Of a DNA stretch of 64,000 nucleotides, positions 43,019 through 52,009 are shown piece by piece (position 1 is the first letter of the stretch; each line of letters opens with the position of its first letter). The DNA comes from Pyrobaculum arsenaticum DSM 13514 (GTDB lineage Archaea; Thermoproteota; Thermoprotei; Thermoproteales; Thermoproteaceae). The translations under genes and the position numbers were made by a program. The stretch is taken from positions 248,001-312,000 of the forward strand of contig NC_009376.1 in assembly GCF_000016385.1 (NCBI RefSeq), given 5' to 3'. The notes beneath the pieces were generated by a model. The model saw only the letters and a list, made by a program, of their open reading frames with translations, was not told the DNA's origin and did no database searches.

Positions 43019-44365
43019 GTGTCGTTGTACAGAGCTGGTCTTTGGCTATATCTGTCAAGCGTTGTGGGCCAGCTGGGCGGCTACCTATTCTGGCTCGCGG
43101 CGGCGGCGCTGGCCAGCGCATCGGCGCTGGGCGAGGTGGCGTATCTAGTATCGCTATCCGGCATCATCACCTCGCTTCTATCGCTAGGGCTGCCTTCTGC
43201 AGTCATGCATCTCTACCCGGCGACGGGAGATAAGCGATACGCAGAGGGGGCGCTGGCCTACACGCTGGCCCTCTCCCTAGCGGCGGCCGCGGCCCTAGCC
43301 TGGAGGCCCGTCTTGTCGTTGCTCGTGGCCACGGGGTCCCTCTCGGCGCTCTACTCAGCTTATCTACAAGCAAGGCTAGACACCAAGCTCATCTTCGCCG
43401 CTACCGCGGTTGGACAAGCCATTAGAGTCGCCCTAGTACCCATCCTCATCCCCCTAGGCGCAGACGCGCTGGCCGCCTCCTACGCAGTCCCCGGCCTCCT
43501 CCTCATCGCAGCCACCGCTGGGAAGGGGCTGAGGCCGCGCCTCTGGGGGCTCAGAGAGCTGGCGCCGGCGGGGGTCTCGGTCTGGGCCCCCGGCGTGGTC
43601 TCAGTGCTGGGAACCAACCTAGGCGTGGTGGCGGCATACCACCTGGCCGAGGCCGAGGCGGCGGGGCTTGTGTACATCGCCCAGGTCTTGGCAAACGCCG
43701 CCGTGGCGCCAGTCACCATCGTCACGGGCGCCCTACTGCCGTACTTATCCTCGGCGACGGACAAAACGCCAAGAGCCCTAAAAGCCGCTAGACTCACCCT
43801 AGCCATCTCAGCGCCGCTAGCCGCCGTGGTGATAGCAGGCGGCGGACACGTCTTGGCCCTACTAGGGAAGCAGTACGTCCAGGCACACCCAGCACTTGCT
43901 GTCTTCACCGTGGGCAACATGATATCAATAATATCCGGCGTCTTGTCCACCCTAGCCTATGCAGAAGGGAGGTACTCGGCGACGCTTGCCGGCGGTGTGT
44001 TGGCAAACGCAGCACGCGCACTGCTCTACTTCGCCCTGGGAACGGCGCCGCTGGGAGTCGCGGCGTCCTTCCTCATCGGCTCAGCCGCCCACCTAGCCTA
44101 CTTCTCAATCCTAAAACGCCACGTCGCCGCGTCCCTAGGCGGCTTGGCGCCGCGCCTACTCGCCTCCTCCCTACCTGCCCTAGCCCTATCCCCACTCGGC
44201 CTAATCCCAGCGGCAGGCGGAGCTGTGCTGAGCTATTTACTGGCTGTGCGGCTCGGCTTAGTGTCCAGGGGAGAGCTCGCCGACGTGGCGAGACAAGTCC
44301 TCCCAGACTCCGTCTACGCAAAAGTGGCACCCCTCGCCGCGCGGGTACTAGACCTAGTGACGTGA
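43019..44365 (+). CDS. Polysaccharide flippase (Wzx/MATE-like)
   Basis: 448 residues with about 12-14 hydrophobic segments, of the oligosaccharide flippase type that moves lipid-linked glycans across the membrane. Recognisable parts are the N-terminal YLSSVVGQLGGYLFWLAAAA and SLSGIITSLLSLGLPSAVM, and mid-protein GNMISIISGVLSTLAYAEG. TATA (atttataaat, 42990-42999) is 25 bases before the GTG start. It opens the glycan locus. Confidence 0.8.
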   Translation: MSLYRAGLWLYLSSVVGQLGGYLFWLAAAALASASALGEVAYLVSLSGIITSLLSLGLPSAVMHLYPATGDKRYAEGALAYTLALSLAAAAALAWRPVLSLLVATGSLSALYSAYLQARLDTKLIFAATAVGQAIRVALVPILIPLGADALAASYAVPGLLLIAATAGKGLRPRLWGLRELAPAGVSVWAPGVVSVLGTNLGVVAAYHLAEAEAAGLVYIAQVLANAAVAPVTIVTGALLPYLSSATDKTPRALKAARLTLAISAPLAAVVIAGGGHVLALLGKQYVQAHPALAVFTVGNMISIISGVLSTLAYAEGRYSATLAGGVLANAARALLYFALGTAPLGVAASFLIGSAAHLAYFSILKRHVAASLGGLAPRLLASSLPALALSPLGLIPAAGGAVLSYLLAVRLGLVSRGELADVARQVLPDSVYAKVAPLAARVLDLVT

Positions 44366-44421
44366 TCACCCGCCGCATGCGCCGGGCGAGTTAGCCGTTA
44401 GAAGCGCCACGTCTCAGCGCC

Positions 44422-44955
44422 CTAGGCACACGCCGCGGCCAACATCTCCGACCTGTACTTCCTATAGGCGGCGAAGGCCGCCGCGGCCGCCGTGAGGGCC
44501 GCCAAGCTCGCCACCACGGGCCCCAGCCTTATCCCAAATGGCGTGTAGTTGAGGAGGAGGCCAACCAGGGGGACCACAGCCAAGCTGAGGCCAATAGAAA
44601 GGGCAAGCCTCTCAAGCGGCTTCAGCTCGCCTGGCTTGGGGTAGAGCGCCTCCACTATCACGTACCCCGGGAGGAACAAGACGAAAAAAGCCCCCACCAC
44701 ATACCTAAGGTAGAGCAGGGGCGGAGCCTCGGCGTACAGCGCCAAGACTGCGGCCGCGGCGGTCAGCGCCGCAACCGACCACAGCCAAGCCCCACCAGGG
44801 CCCAGGACGTAGGCGAGGAACGAGTCGGCGCCCGTCTCCAGGGCGTACTCCCCACGCTTCACCCCCAGCATAAGCTCGTAAGCCGCCTCGTACAGGGGCT
44901 TCCCCGTCTCCCTGCTCAGCCTCTCCGCGGCCTGCCTCACCGTGACGCACTCCAC
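44422..44955 (-). CDS. DUF1616 family membrane protein
   Basis: About 177 residues. An N-terminal cytoplasmic helix pair (RQAAERLSRETGKPLYEAAY) is followed by four membrane segments, including the DUF1616 core FFVLFLPGYVIVEALYPKPG and ERLALSIGLSLAVVPLVGLL. A minus-strand TATA (tttataaag, 44975-44983) places the start at GTG 44955 rather than GTG 44967. The gene is divergent from the next one, which encodes what is often the C-terminal half of the same protein type. Confidence 0.7.
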   Translation of the reverse strand: MECVTVRQAAERLSRETGKPLYEAAYELMLGVKRGEYALETGADSFLAYVLGPGGAWLWSVAALTAAAAVLALYAEAPPLLYLRYVVGAFFVLFLPGYVIVEALYPKPGELKPLERLALSIGLSLAVVPLVGLLLNYTPFGIRLGPVVASLAALTAAAAAFAAYRKYRSEMLAAACA

Positions 44956-45032
44956 AACGCGGCTCACCAGCCGCTTTATAAAGATTACAGCCCCCGCGGC
45001 GGTGGGTTTTTAAGACGGGTGAATCACAGGAC

Positions 45033-45809
45033 GTGGACTTATTCGAGGCGTACCGGCTGTTGGTAGAAGCGGCCTCTGCAGGCGCCGACGTCCGCCCCCT
45101 AGCAGAGGCCTTCAACAGAGCACTAGCCGGAGAGCCGCTCGGCCCCGACTTCGCCCAAGCCGCGAGGCAACTCGCTGACGAGGCGAGGCGAGCCGCGCTT
45201 CTCGGCTACATCGCCGCGGCCGCGGCGTTGCTGGCGGTGGGGGCCGCCGCCTACTTCCTATACCGCTACCGGAGGATAATCCTGGGCTGGCTCTGGCTCA
45301 AGATATGGGGCTCCGGCTACTTGAAAAAGGGGAATGGCGCCCCCAACACGTTGCTCTTCGACGAGGAGGTCTCCGCAGTGGCGGCCGCAGTCGCCGTTGT
45401 CGCCGTAGCCCTCGCAGTTGCCGTCGCGCTCAGCCCCGGCGCCGCAGAGCCCTTCTCCGCGCTGGGCCTCCTCGGCCCCGGAGGAAAAATCGGAGGATAC
45501 CCAGACGTCGTGCAACGGGGACAGCCCATCACCCTCCACGCCTACGTATACAACCACATGGGGACACCGATGTGGTACGTGGTCTACGTAAAGGTAGACA
45601 ACTCCACGGCAGAGCCGCCGCTCCCCACGCCGCCCCTCCTCACCATGCAGAGGCTTCTACTCCACAACGAAAGCTGGGTCCAGCCCTTCACCATCTCCCT
45701 CAACGCCACCGGGCGGCAGAGACTCGTCCTAGAGCTATGGGCCTACTACCCAAACGGCACCCTCGCATACACAGGCAGGTGGAACCAGCTCTGGATAAGG
45801 GCAAAGTAG
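45033..45809 (+). CDS. Membrane protein with DUF1616-like extracellular domain
   Basis: 258 residues with two membrane segments (about 57-78 and 118-140). The extracellular C-terminal part has GGYPDVVQRGQPITLHAYVY, WYVVYVKVDNSTAEPPLPTP and LVLELWAYYPNGTLAYTGRW. This is the pattern seen in the C-terminal domain of DUF1616 proteins, so the two divergent genes may encode a split pair. TATA (gtttttaag, 45006-45014) is about 23 bases before GTG 45033. Confidence 0.65.
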   Translation: MDLFEAYRLLVEAASAGADVRPLAEAFNRALAGEPLGPDFAQAARQLADEARRAALLGYIAAAAALLAVGAAAYFLYRYRRIILGWLWLKIWGSGYLKKGNGAPNTLLFDEEVSAVAAAVAVVAVALAVAVALSPGAAEPFSALGLLGPGGKIGGYPDVVQRGQPITLHAYVYNHMGTPMWYVVYVKVDNSTAEPPLPTPPLLTMQRLLLHNESWVQPFTISLNATGRQRLVLELWAYYPNGTLAYTGRWNQLWIRAK

Positions 45810-45824
45810 CCCACGGGTTATGTT

Positions 45825-45833
45825 GATATATAC
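45825..45833 (+). promoter_or_regulatory. TATA box of the epimerase gene
   Basis: gatatatac centred about 24 bases before GTG 45852. It makes the upstream ATG-like start at 45834 unlikely, because that codon would lie at the box. Confidence 0.55.
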
Positions 45834-45851
45834 TTGTATAAAACCCAAGGC

Positions 45852-46751
45852 GTGAAAATCGTTGTCACCGGCGGCGCGGGGTTCATCGGAAGCCACGTGG
45901 CGGCGCATCTCAAGTCACGGGGATTCGACGTGGTGGCGGTGGATAGCTTGGAGAGGGCCTCCGGCCTCGGGCGGCTCAGAGCCGCCGGGGTGCCTCTCGT
46001 GGTCGCCGACTTGCGCCGCGACGAGCTTCCGCGGGGGGACGCCGTTGTACACGCCGCGGCGTATATCAGTGTCGAGGAGAGCTGGGAGAAGCCCTACGAG
46101 TACATGTGGAACAACGCCGCAGTCACGGCGAAGGTAGGCAAAGAGGCGTTGAGGATGGGCGCCTACCTAGTCTACCTCAGCTCAGCCGCCGTCTACGGCA
46201 ACCCCGTCTACACCCCTATCGACGAGGAGCACCCGACCCGCCCCACCTCGCCGTACGGCCTCTCGAAGCTGGCCGGCGAGGAGGCCCTAGCCCTCCTCCA
46301 AAGCGCCGGCCTCAAATACGCTGTGGCGCGCCTCTTCAACGTCTACGGGCCTGGGCAGACGGGGCCATACGCCGGCGTTATCACGAAGTTTATTGAAAGA
46401 GCACGAGCCGGCCTTCCGCCGGTGATATTCGGCTCGGGGGAGCAGACCCGCGACTTCATCCACGTGCTAGACGTGGCGCGGTTCGTTGAGACCCTAGTGG
46501 AGAAAGGCGCCCAGGGCGTCTTCAACGTGGGGACAGGTCGGGCTGTGTCCATCAAGGAACTGGCCCACGCAGTAATGAAGCTCGCCGGCATAGGCGGCGA
46601 GCCGATATACGCGAGCCCGAGGCCAGGAGACATAGCGCACAGCGTAGCAAACATCAAGAAGGCCAGGGGCCTAGGCTGGGAGCCCAAGATTACGCTTGAG
46701 GAGGGACTAGCACAGCTGTGGGGCAGCGCCCATCTTGTAGATAGTAATTAA
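45852..46751 (+). CDS. UDP-glucose 4-epimerase-like NAD-dependent epimerase
   Basis: About 299 residues, extended SDR family. NAD-binding VTGGAGFIGSHVAAHL; active-site YxxxK in SPYGLSKLAGEEAL with SSAAVYG; substrate-side RLFNVYGPGQ and RDFIHVLDVARFV. It could be GalE, linking to galT-galK 20 kb away, or another nucleotide-sugar epimerase for the glycan locus. GTG 45852 is chosen by the TATA box at 45825-45833 (gatatatac). Confidence 0.85.
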   Translation: MKIVVTGGAGFIGSHVAAHLKSRGFDVVAVDSLERASGLGRLRAAGVPLVVADLRRDELPRGDAVVHAAAYISVEESWEKPYEYMWNNAAVTAKVGKEALRMGAYLVYLSSAAVYGNPVYTPIDEEHPTRPTSPYGLSKLAGEEALALLQSAGLKYAVARLFNVYGPGQTGPYAGVITKFIERARAGLPPVIFGSGEQTRDFIHVLDVARFVETLVEKGAQGVFNVGTGRAVSIKELAHAVMKLAGIGGEPIYASPRPGDIAHSVANIKKARGLGWEPKITLEEGLAQLWGSAHLVDSN

Positions 46752-46771
46752 ATAACGTTGTCTAAAGAGTC

Positions 46772-47680
46772 GTGGCTCCCGATTTTGTTGTGGTGCTTCC
46801 AACTCTAAACGAGCGGGAGGGGCTTGCCAAGACGTTGGACGAGTTGATCTCGGCGGGGGTGCCCCCCGGGCGTATCCTCGTAGTCGACGGCGGCTCTACA
46901 GACGGCACATGCCAAGAGGCGGAGAAGAGAGGCGTCCGCTGCATATTACAAGAGGGCAGAGGAAAGGCGGACGCGGTGCGCACAGCGCTGAAAGTCGTAG
47001 ACGCCCCCGCCGTGGTGATTATGGACGCCGACTTCACATACCCCGCCGCCAGGATCTGGGACCTGACATCGTTGCTGGACAAATGCGACGAGGTAATTGG
47101 GGCGCGGCTAAAGCCGGAGCCGGGGGCGCAACGCCGCATATTCAAGCTGGGCAACTGGTTGCTTACTAAGTTCTTCAACCTAATATTCGACACGAGGCTC
47201 AGCGACGTACTCAGCGGAATGTACGCCGTAAAGACAGAGGCTCTAGAGGGGCTAGAAAAGGCGTCCCGGGGATTCGGAATCGAGTCAGAAATCGCGGCCC
47301 ACGTGGCGTCGACAGGAGGCGAAATATGCGAAGTCCCCATCGAATACAGACGGCGCGTGGGGCAGAAGAAGCTCGGAATAAAACACGGAATCCTAATCGC
47401 CCTAGACATGCTGAGGCTAGGGCTCAGGTACAACCCTACCTTCTTCATGTTCCTCACCGCCTCCCTCCTAGCCATCCCCGGCTTCGCCATAGCCGGCTGG
47501 GTAGCCTACCGCTGGGTCGTCATAGGAGTCAAACACTACGTCTGGGGCATCATCGGAGCCACCCTAGCCTCCGTAGGCACACTCTCCGCAGTCATGGCAC
47601 TCCTCGCACTCTACCTAAAAAGAATGGAAATACGAATCCTAAAACAAATACGCCGCGCCCACAAAAGCCGCACCCCCTAA
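46772..47680 (+). CDS. Family 2 glycosyltransferase with C-terminal membrane helices
   Basis: 302 residues. GT2 fold: VVLPTLNEREGLAKTLDEL, VVDGGSTDGTCQEA, VVIMDADFTYPAARIWDL (DxD), SDVLSGMYAVKTEAL and GFGIESEIAAHVAS, followed by two membrane helices (about 230-285). It resembles dolichyl-phosphate mannose/glucose synthases. A TATA-like taattaaat (46744-46752) precedes GTG 46772 by about 24 bases. Confidence 0.85.
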   Translation: MAPDFVVVLPTLNEREGLAKTLDELISAGVPPGRILVVDGGSTDGTCQEAEKRGVRCILQEGRGKADAVRTALKVVDAPAVVIMDADFTYPAARIWDLTSLLDKCDEVIGARLKPEPGAQRRIFKLGNWLLTKFFNLIFDTRLSDVLSGMYAVKTEALEGLEKASRGFGIESEIAAHVASTGGEICEVPIEYRRRVGQKKLGIKHGILIALDMLRLGLRYNPTFFMFLTASLLAIPGFAIAGWVAYRWVVIGVKHYVWGIIGATLASVGTLSAVMALLALYLKRMEIRILKQIRRAHKSRTP

Positions 47681-47867
47681 GCCGCACACAAGCCGGCACT
47701 TGATAAAACCCAACACGACCACGCCATGAAAAACCCTCCAGCCAGCACAGAAAATACAGAAAACAAGTTGCAATCCCTCGCAGGCCAAGCGCCACCAAGC
47801 CCCCCACAAACTCCGCCGCCGCATTATCAAACAACCGGAGCGACGTAAGCACCAGTAGCGAGCGCCG

Positions 47868-48300
47868 CGGTGCTTGAGAACCTCTCCCCAAGCCCACGGC
47901 AGAGGGATGCACCGCCGCCAGGCTCCCCGAAGCCTTGGCCGAGGTCAGCTTAGCCCTTAGGTTTCTGGAAGAGAGCCTTGTCAGAAACGCGGCGGGGAAG
48001 GCTTTCCAAGCATGGAGGGCCTATCTCGCCGTATTGCTGAGGCTTGAGCTGGACAAGCTATTGCAGAAAGCCAAGACAGAAGAGGTGGCTTATGGAGAAG
48101 GCGGTGTCGAGAGTACCCACCACGAAGGTGGTTAAGCTGTCGCAGATGTTAGAGGAAGTGGGCTATGCCGGGCTTTTGCAATCCATCGTTCTTGCCCTAG
48201 AACTACACGACTACCACTACCACGGCCCTTACCCAGACATAGCGCTGTCCAAGTTACGGGATACGGAGGAGGACGCCATAGCGGTGGTGGGGCTAGTAAG
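47868..48300 (+). pseudogene. PaREP1 family copy, truncated and frameshifted
   Basis: The series VSLALRFLEESLVRNAAGKA, FQAWRAYLAVLLRLELDKLL matches the intact PaREP1 gene at 40.0 kb. The frame shifts near 48085 and continues MEKAVSRVPTTKVVKLSQML, ELHDYHYHGPYPDIALSKLR. It stops matching after AVVGLVR at about 48300, where an antisense fragment of another gene begins. At least two frame breaks and a lost 3' end. Confidence 0.75.
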
Positions 48301-48632
48301 AGGAGAAGAGCAACGCACCCGTTCGTCAGACCAGCTGGGCCACAGCGGCCTAGCCTCAAGGCGAAACCAACATGCAGAATAGGGATTGCCATCAGCTAAG
48401 ATGAAGCTCACAAACACCGCCAGAAGGTGGAACCCCAGCAAGTCCCCGGCTCCCACCGCCTTTTTAAAGGCCCACACACCGCCGCTGACCCTTGCCGCAA
48501 TTAGTAGAACAACACGCCTCTCTCCGACCTGCTACCGACGCCTTTTAGAACCTCCTCAACTTCGCCAAGAGTTGCACACACCCACTCAGCCTTGGAGCCC
48601 TCAACTATAACAGTGCGCCGCTCCTGGCAACA
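48301..48632 (-). pseudogene. Relic of the first gene of the PIN cassette
   Basis: On the minus strand the sequence reads ERRTVIVEGSKAEWVCATLG, EVEEVLKGVGSRSERGVLFY, stop, a shifted piece, then GDLLGFHLLAVFVSF and ARPLWPSWSDERVR. This follows the order of the 213-residue protein at 35857 (NPERRILAVEGSRAEDVLAT, LLGFNLLAVPTSLV, RPLWSSWPDERVR). It abuts the PaREP1 relic, so two mobile gene fragments are fused head to head. Confidence 0.75.
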
Positions 48633-49251
48633 TAAGATAGACCCGCCGTGCGTCATGCTTGCAAAACCCCCGCCCAAGCCCTTAAAGGAAATAGAGAATG
48701 AGATAGAAGAGGAGCTAAAGAAGATGTAGCAACCGGCCCAGCAGTAGCCTCGGCGTTCTGTTGTTTGCTACCATCTTAAAATTGAGACTGGTCACCTGAA
48801 GGGGCCATATAAGATGAACCTCTCGGCGAGGCCCAAACACAAGCCACACGTCCTAAGGACACTCACGGCGTCAGATCACTTCTAGACGACTGTGCGCAGA
48901 GCGAGAAGACTATTGAGAAGCTCCAAGCACATTCGGAGCTCTTTATATTAGGTTTGCATAGATCTCAGCCCTCCTCCGATCGTTTAAGTAGGTTAAATCG
49001 CCGCGGGCACAGTCCCACGACTTGGAGAAGCCGCGAAATTCATCGCCAACTCTTCAGTAAGATTGACGAGAAAAGGAGACTCTTTGCTTTTAATAAACCG
49101 TACTACTCCAGAAGCTGTCGCCCAATAGGCCATTTCAAGCGAAGGTTGGCCAAGGTGAGGAGCTCTGCTACCAGAGGGCGGCGCCAAACTGGTCGATCTG
49201 CTATTAGGACACGCACTTCTCGGCAAAGCTCCAATGCGGCCAGCTAACGCA
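48633..49251. other. Non-coding stretch with gene debris
   Basis: About 620 bases without a supportable gene. A short frame at 48656-48730 (LAKPPPKPLKEIENEIEEEL) and a minus-strand protein-like stretch at about 49010-49150 (VRFIKSKESPFLVNLTEELA) are visible but not assigned. Confidence 0.35.
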
Positions 49252-49470
49252 TTATAGGTATCCCAAGGCCTCGAGCTTCTTCCTCAACTGCTCCAGCTCT
49301 TCTGAAGTCAGCTCAGGCCCGGCGCCCTTCTCCTTCTTAAGCGCCACCACCTCCCTCAGCACGTAGGTCGCGAACTCAGACACAGAGGCGAAGCCGGTGC
49401 CGCGTATCAGCTCCTCAATCTGCCGATACAGCGACACTGGTATGGAGATCGTCGTGTACCTTCTAGTCAC
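49252..49470 (-). CDS. Ribbon-helix-helix (CopG-like) protein
   Basis: 72 residues: a typical RHH start TRRYTTISIPVSLYRQIEEL, then FASVSEFATYVLREVVALKK and a short C-terminal helix. Probably a transcriptional repressor or antitoxin; no PIN gene follows it. TATA-like atataaatac (49487-49496, minus strand) is about 21 bases before the GTG start. Confidence 0.75.
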   Translation of the reverse strand: MTRRYTTISIPVSLYRQIEELIRGTGFASVSEFATYVLREVVALKKEKGAGPELTSEELEQLRKKLEALGYL

Positions 49471-49552
49471 GCAGTTCTCTACCCCCGTATTTATATCTTT
49501 GCTGTTAGCGTCATTAGGCGTAATGTATAATAATTAGTCGTAATTGAGTCGC

Positions 49553-50806
49553 GTGACTAAGCTCTTCATATTTGCCCTAGACGGCGTCCCCTACGAGGTC
49601 TTCGAAGCCATGAGAGACGACCTGCCCAACATCGCAGAGGTTGCCGACCGGGGATCCAGGGGGGTCATGAGGGCCGTAGACCCGCCCATAACAGTGCCGG
49701 CATGGGCCTCCATGTTCACGGGAAAAGACCCCGGCGAGCTCGGCATATACGGCTTCCGCCACCTCAACAAACAGACGAGAAGGAGCTACATCGTCACGTC
49801 CCGCGAACTAAGAGAGCCCTACATCTGGGAGAGGCGGGGGCTACGCTCAGTGGTCATTGGGCTACCTCCGGGCTACCCGCCGAGGCAGTACGGCGTCTGG
49901 ATATCCGACTTCATGACCCCCGAAGGGAGGTCCTGGACCCACCCCCCAGAGCTGGCAAACACGATCGGGCGCTACATCTTCGATATTGAATACCGCACAG
50001 ACCGCAAAGACGAGGCCTTCAAGGCGCTCGTTGAGATGACCCAGCTCAGATTCGCCGCCGCCGAGAAGCTAATGGAATGGGCAAACTGGGACGTCTTCGT
50101 CCTCCACGAAATCGGCACAGACCGCGTCCACCACCTCTTCCAGAAGTACTGGGATCCAGAGCACCCCATGTACCAGCCGGGGAACCCCCACGAGGACAAG
50201 ATACCGCGGTACTACAAGCTCATAGACCAATTAGCGGGTAAGCTACTCAAGAAAATTCCCAAAGACGCCGAGATCTTGATAATCTCCGATCACGGGAACC
50301 AAGCCCAGAGAGGCGTCCTCGCCGTGAATCAAATACTAGCCGAGTGGGGGCTTGTGGAGTACAAAGCAGAGCCACGCCGAGGAGCCGACATAGACGAGGT
50401 GGTGGACTGGGAACGCTCCAAGGCCTTCGCCTGGGGCGGCTACTACGCCCGCGTCTTCGTCACGGCTCGCGGCGAAGAGGCACACGACGTGAAGAAGGAG
50501 CTCAAGAAAAAGCTCAGGACGCTAAAGGCGCCGTGGGGATATATACAAAACGCCGTTTACGAGCCCCGGGAGCTCTACAGAGAGGTGAAAGGCGATGCCC
50601 CCGACCTCATGATCTACTTCGACTCGGTGCGGGTCCGGCCGGTGCAGACAGTTGGATACGAATCGCCGTGGCTGGAGGGCAACGACCGGGGGCCCGACGA
50701 CTCGCTACACAGCTTCAACGGCTTCTACGCCGCGACTTGGGGCGACAGGAGGAAGAAGGATTTACACGCCCTAGACGTGGCGAGCTTCGTCGAGGCGGCG
50801 CTATGA
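49553..50806 (+). CDS. Alkaline phosphatase-superfamily phosphodiesterase/phosphatase
   Basis: About 417 residues. Metal and nucleophile motifs are FALDGVPYEVFEAM, DPPITVPAWASMFTGKDPGE (Thr nucleophile region), LHEIGTDRVHHLFQKYWDPE and LIISDHGNQ. Archaeal members of this type act on phosphodiesters or nucleotide sugars; the substrate is unknown. GTG 49553 is chosen by the TATA (tgtataat, 49524-49531). The stop overlaps the APS kinase start as ATGA. Confidence 0.8.
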   Translation: MTKLFIFALDGVPYEVFEAMRDDLPNIAEVADRGSRGVMRAVDPPITVPAWASMFTGKDPGELGIYGFRHLNKQTRRSYIVTSRELREPYIWERRGLRSVVIGLPPGYPPRQYGVWISDFMTPEGRSWTHPPELANTIGRYIFDIEYRTDRKDEAFKALVEMTQLRFAAAEKLMEWANWDVFVLHEIGTDRVHHLFQKYWDPEHPMYQPGNPHEDKIPRYYKLIDQLAGKLLKKIPKDAEILIISDHGNQAQRGVLAVNQILAEWGLVEYKAEPRRGADIDEVVDWERSKAFAWGGYYARVFVTARGEEAHDVKKELKKKLRTLKAPWGYIQNAVYEPRELYREVKGDAPDLMIYFDSVRVRPVQTVGYESPWLEGNDRGPDDSLHSFNGFYAATWGDRRKKDLHALDVASFVEAAL

Positions 50807-51396
50807 GGTGCCTAGAGAGGGGGTTCGTGGTCTGGCTCACCGGGCTCCCGGCCTCGGGCAAGACGACGATAGCCCTCCTCGCCGCGGCGCAACTCAGGGA
50901 GGCCGGAATTAGGACAGAGGTGCTCGACGGGGATTGGGTGCGCAAGACGATAAACACAGACGCCGGGTTCACGAGGGAGGAGCGGCGCCGTCACCTCATC
51001 CGCGTCGCCTGGATAGCCCGCCTCTTGGCCAGAAACGGCGTGGCCGTGCTCGCGGCTTTCGTCTCGCCCTACCGCGACGTGAGGGCGGAGGTGCGTAAAA
51101 TCGTGGAGGAGGAGGTCCCCTTCGTCGAGGTCTACGTCAAGGTGTCGCTGGAAGAGGCAATTAGGAGAGACCCCAAGGGACTTTACAAGAAGGCCCTCGC
51201 CGGCGAGATAAAGAACTTCACGGGCATAGACGACCCATACGAGGAGCCCGAGAACCCCGACCTAATACTAGATAACGAGAAAGTCCCAGCCGAGCAAAAC
51301 GCCGAGAGGCTCATCCAGTATCTAGCAAAGCGCGGGCTATATGAGGGCCCCCCTCAACCCTTGCGGGCGGCTGGCGTACAACGTCGCGGATTATAG
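50803..51396 (+). CDS. cysC: Adenylylsulfate kinase
   Basis: It phosphorylates APS to PAPS, the sulfate donor for sulfation. Walker A is LTGLPASGKTT; then VLDGDWVRKTINTDAGFTRE, FVSPYRDVRAEV and GLYKKALAGEIKNFTGIDDP match the family throughout. The usual C terminus is reached at LIQYLAKRGLY, but the frame runs 17 residues further over the sat fragment. One extra G in GGG 51334-51336 would instead end it at the TGA overlapping the sat ATG, the same overlap as the upstream gene pair shows. Confidence 0.9.
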   Translation: MRCLERGFVVWLTGLPASGKTTIALLAAAQLREAGIRTEVLDGDWVRKTINTDAGFTREERRRHLIRVAWIARLLARNGVAVLAAFVSPYRDVRAEVRKIVEEEVPFVEVYVKVSLEEAIRRDPKGLYKKALAGEIKNFTGIDDPYEEPENPDLILDNEKVPAEQNAERLIQYLAKRGLYEGPPQPLRAAGVQRRGL

Positions 51397-51613
51397 GGAC
51401 AAGTCAGCCGGCATAATCGCGGACTTAACGAGGCCGGAGATCGAGCCTACGCTAGGCCCTGACGGGGCACCGATTAGGAACCCGTATAGGAAGGTTATGT
51501 CTATCGCCTACGGCCTCTTCAGCCCAGTGGAGAGGTTCGTGACTAGGAACGAGGTGGAGTCCGTCTTGAGGGAGAGACGCCTCCTGTCGGGCGGACCCTT
51601 CCCCTTCGCTTAG
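51341..51613 (+). pseudogene. sat: Sulfate adenylyltransferase, N-terminal fragment
   Basis: 90 residues matching the N-terminal (PUA-like) domain of ATP sulfurylase: MSIAYGLFSPVERFVTRNEV, then LRERRLLSGG. The conserved catalytic domain with its nucleotide-binding motifs is missing. CysC therefore needs a Sat encoded elsewhere, or this sulfate-activation locus is decaying. Confidence 0.65.
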
Positions 51614-51618
51614 CAGTA

Positions 51619-51959
51619 ATGAGATCCGAAGTCTACGACGTGATAGTAAAGTGGCGGAGGGTATACGGCTACCTCTTTGTAACAAAGCGCCTCCTACGCA
51701 AAGAAGAAGAACTCGAAGTAGGGCTATGAAGTATATAATACCACTCTACATAGACCAAGCCAGACAGAAGCGCATAAGAGGAACCCCGCTAAGGGCGAAG
51801 CTCAGACCCATCTTCGGAGGCGAGATAAAAGTCCCGGAGGCAGAAGCCGACGAAGACCTCGCCCACGTGGTGCCCGCCGCCTTCAGAAAAGCGCCTTTCG
51901 AAGCCGTCGTAGGCACGGGAGACGCCGGGTGCGCAATCCTGGAAAAAGTACTACACTAG
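51619..51959 (+). CDS. Two overlapping small frames, unknown
   Basis: ATG 51619 encodes 36 residues (MRSEVYDVIVKWRRVYGYLF) and overlaps as ATGA with ATG 51726, which encodes 77 residues (MKYIIPLYIDQARQKRIRGT, then a C-terminal EAVVGTGDAGCAILEKVLH). The ATGA overlap suggests they are translated together. They may be pieces of longer genes left after sat was lost; no family is recognised. The first frame could be joined to the sat fragment by one added base. Confidence 0.35.
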
Positions 51960-52009
51960 GATAAAAGAAACAAGCGGAGAGGGGGCCGAACACCCCCCAC
52001 CGCAGTAGC

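Noticed and set aside
50344..50802. Upstream extension of the APS kinase frame
   Set aside because: It lies inside the phosphatase gene in another frame. The family starts at the ATG at 50803, which overlaps the upstream stop.
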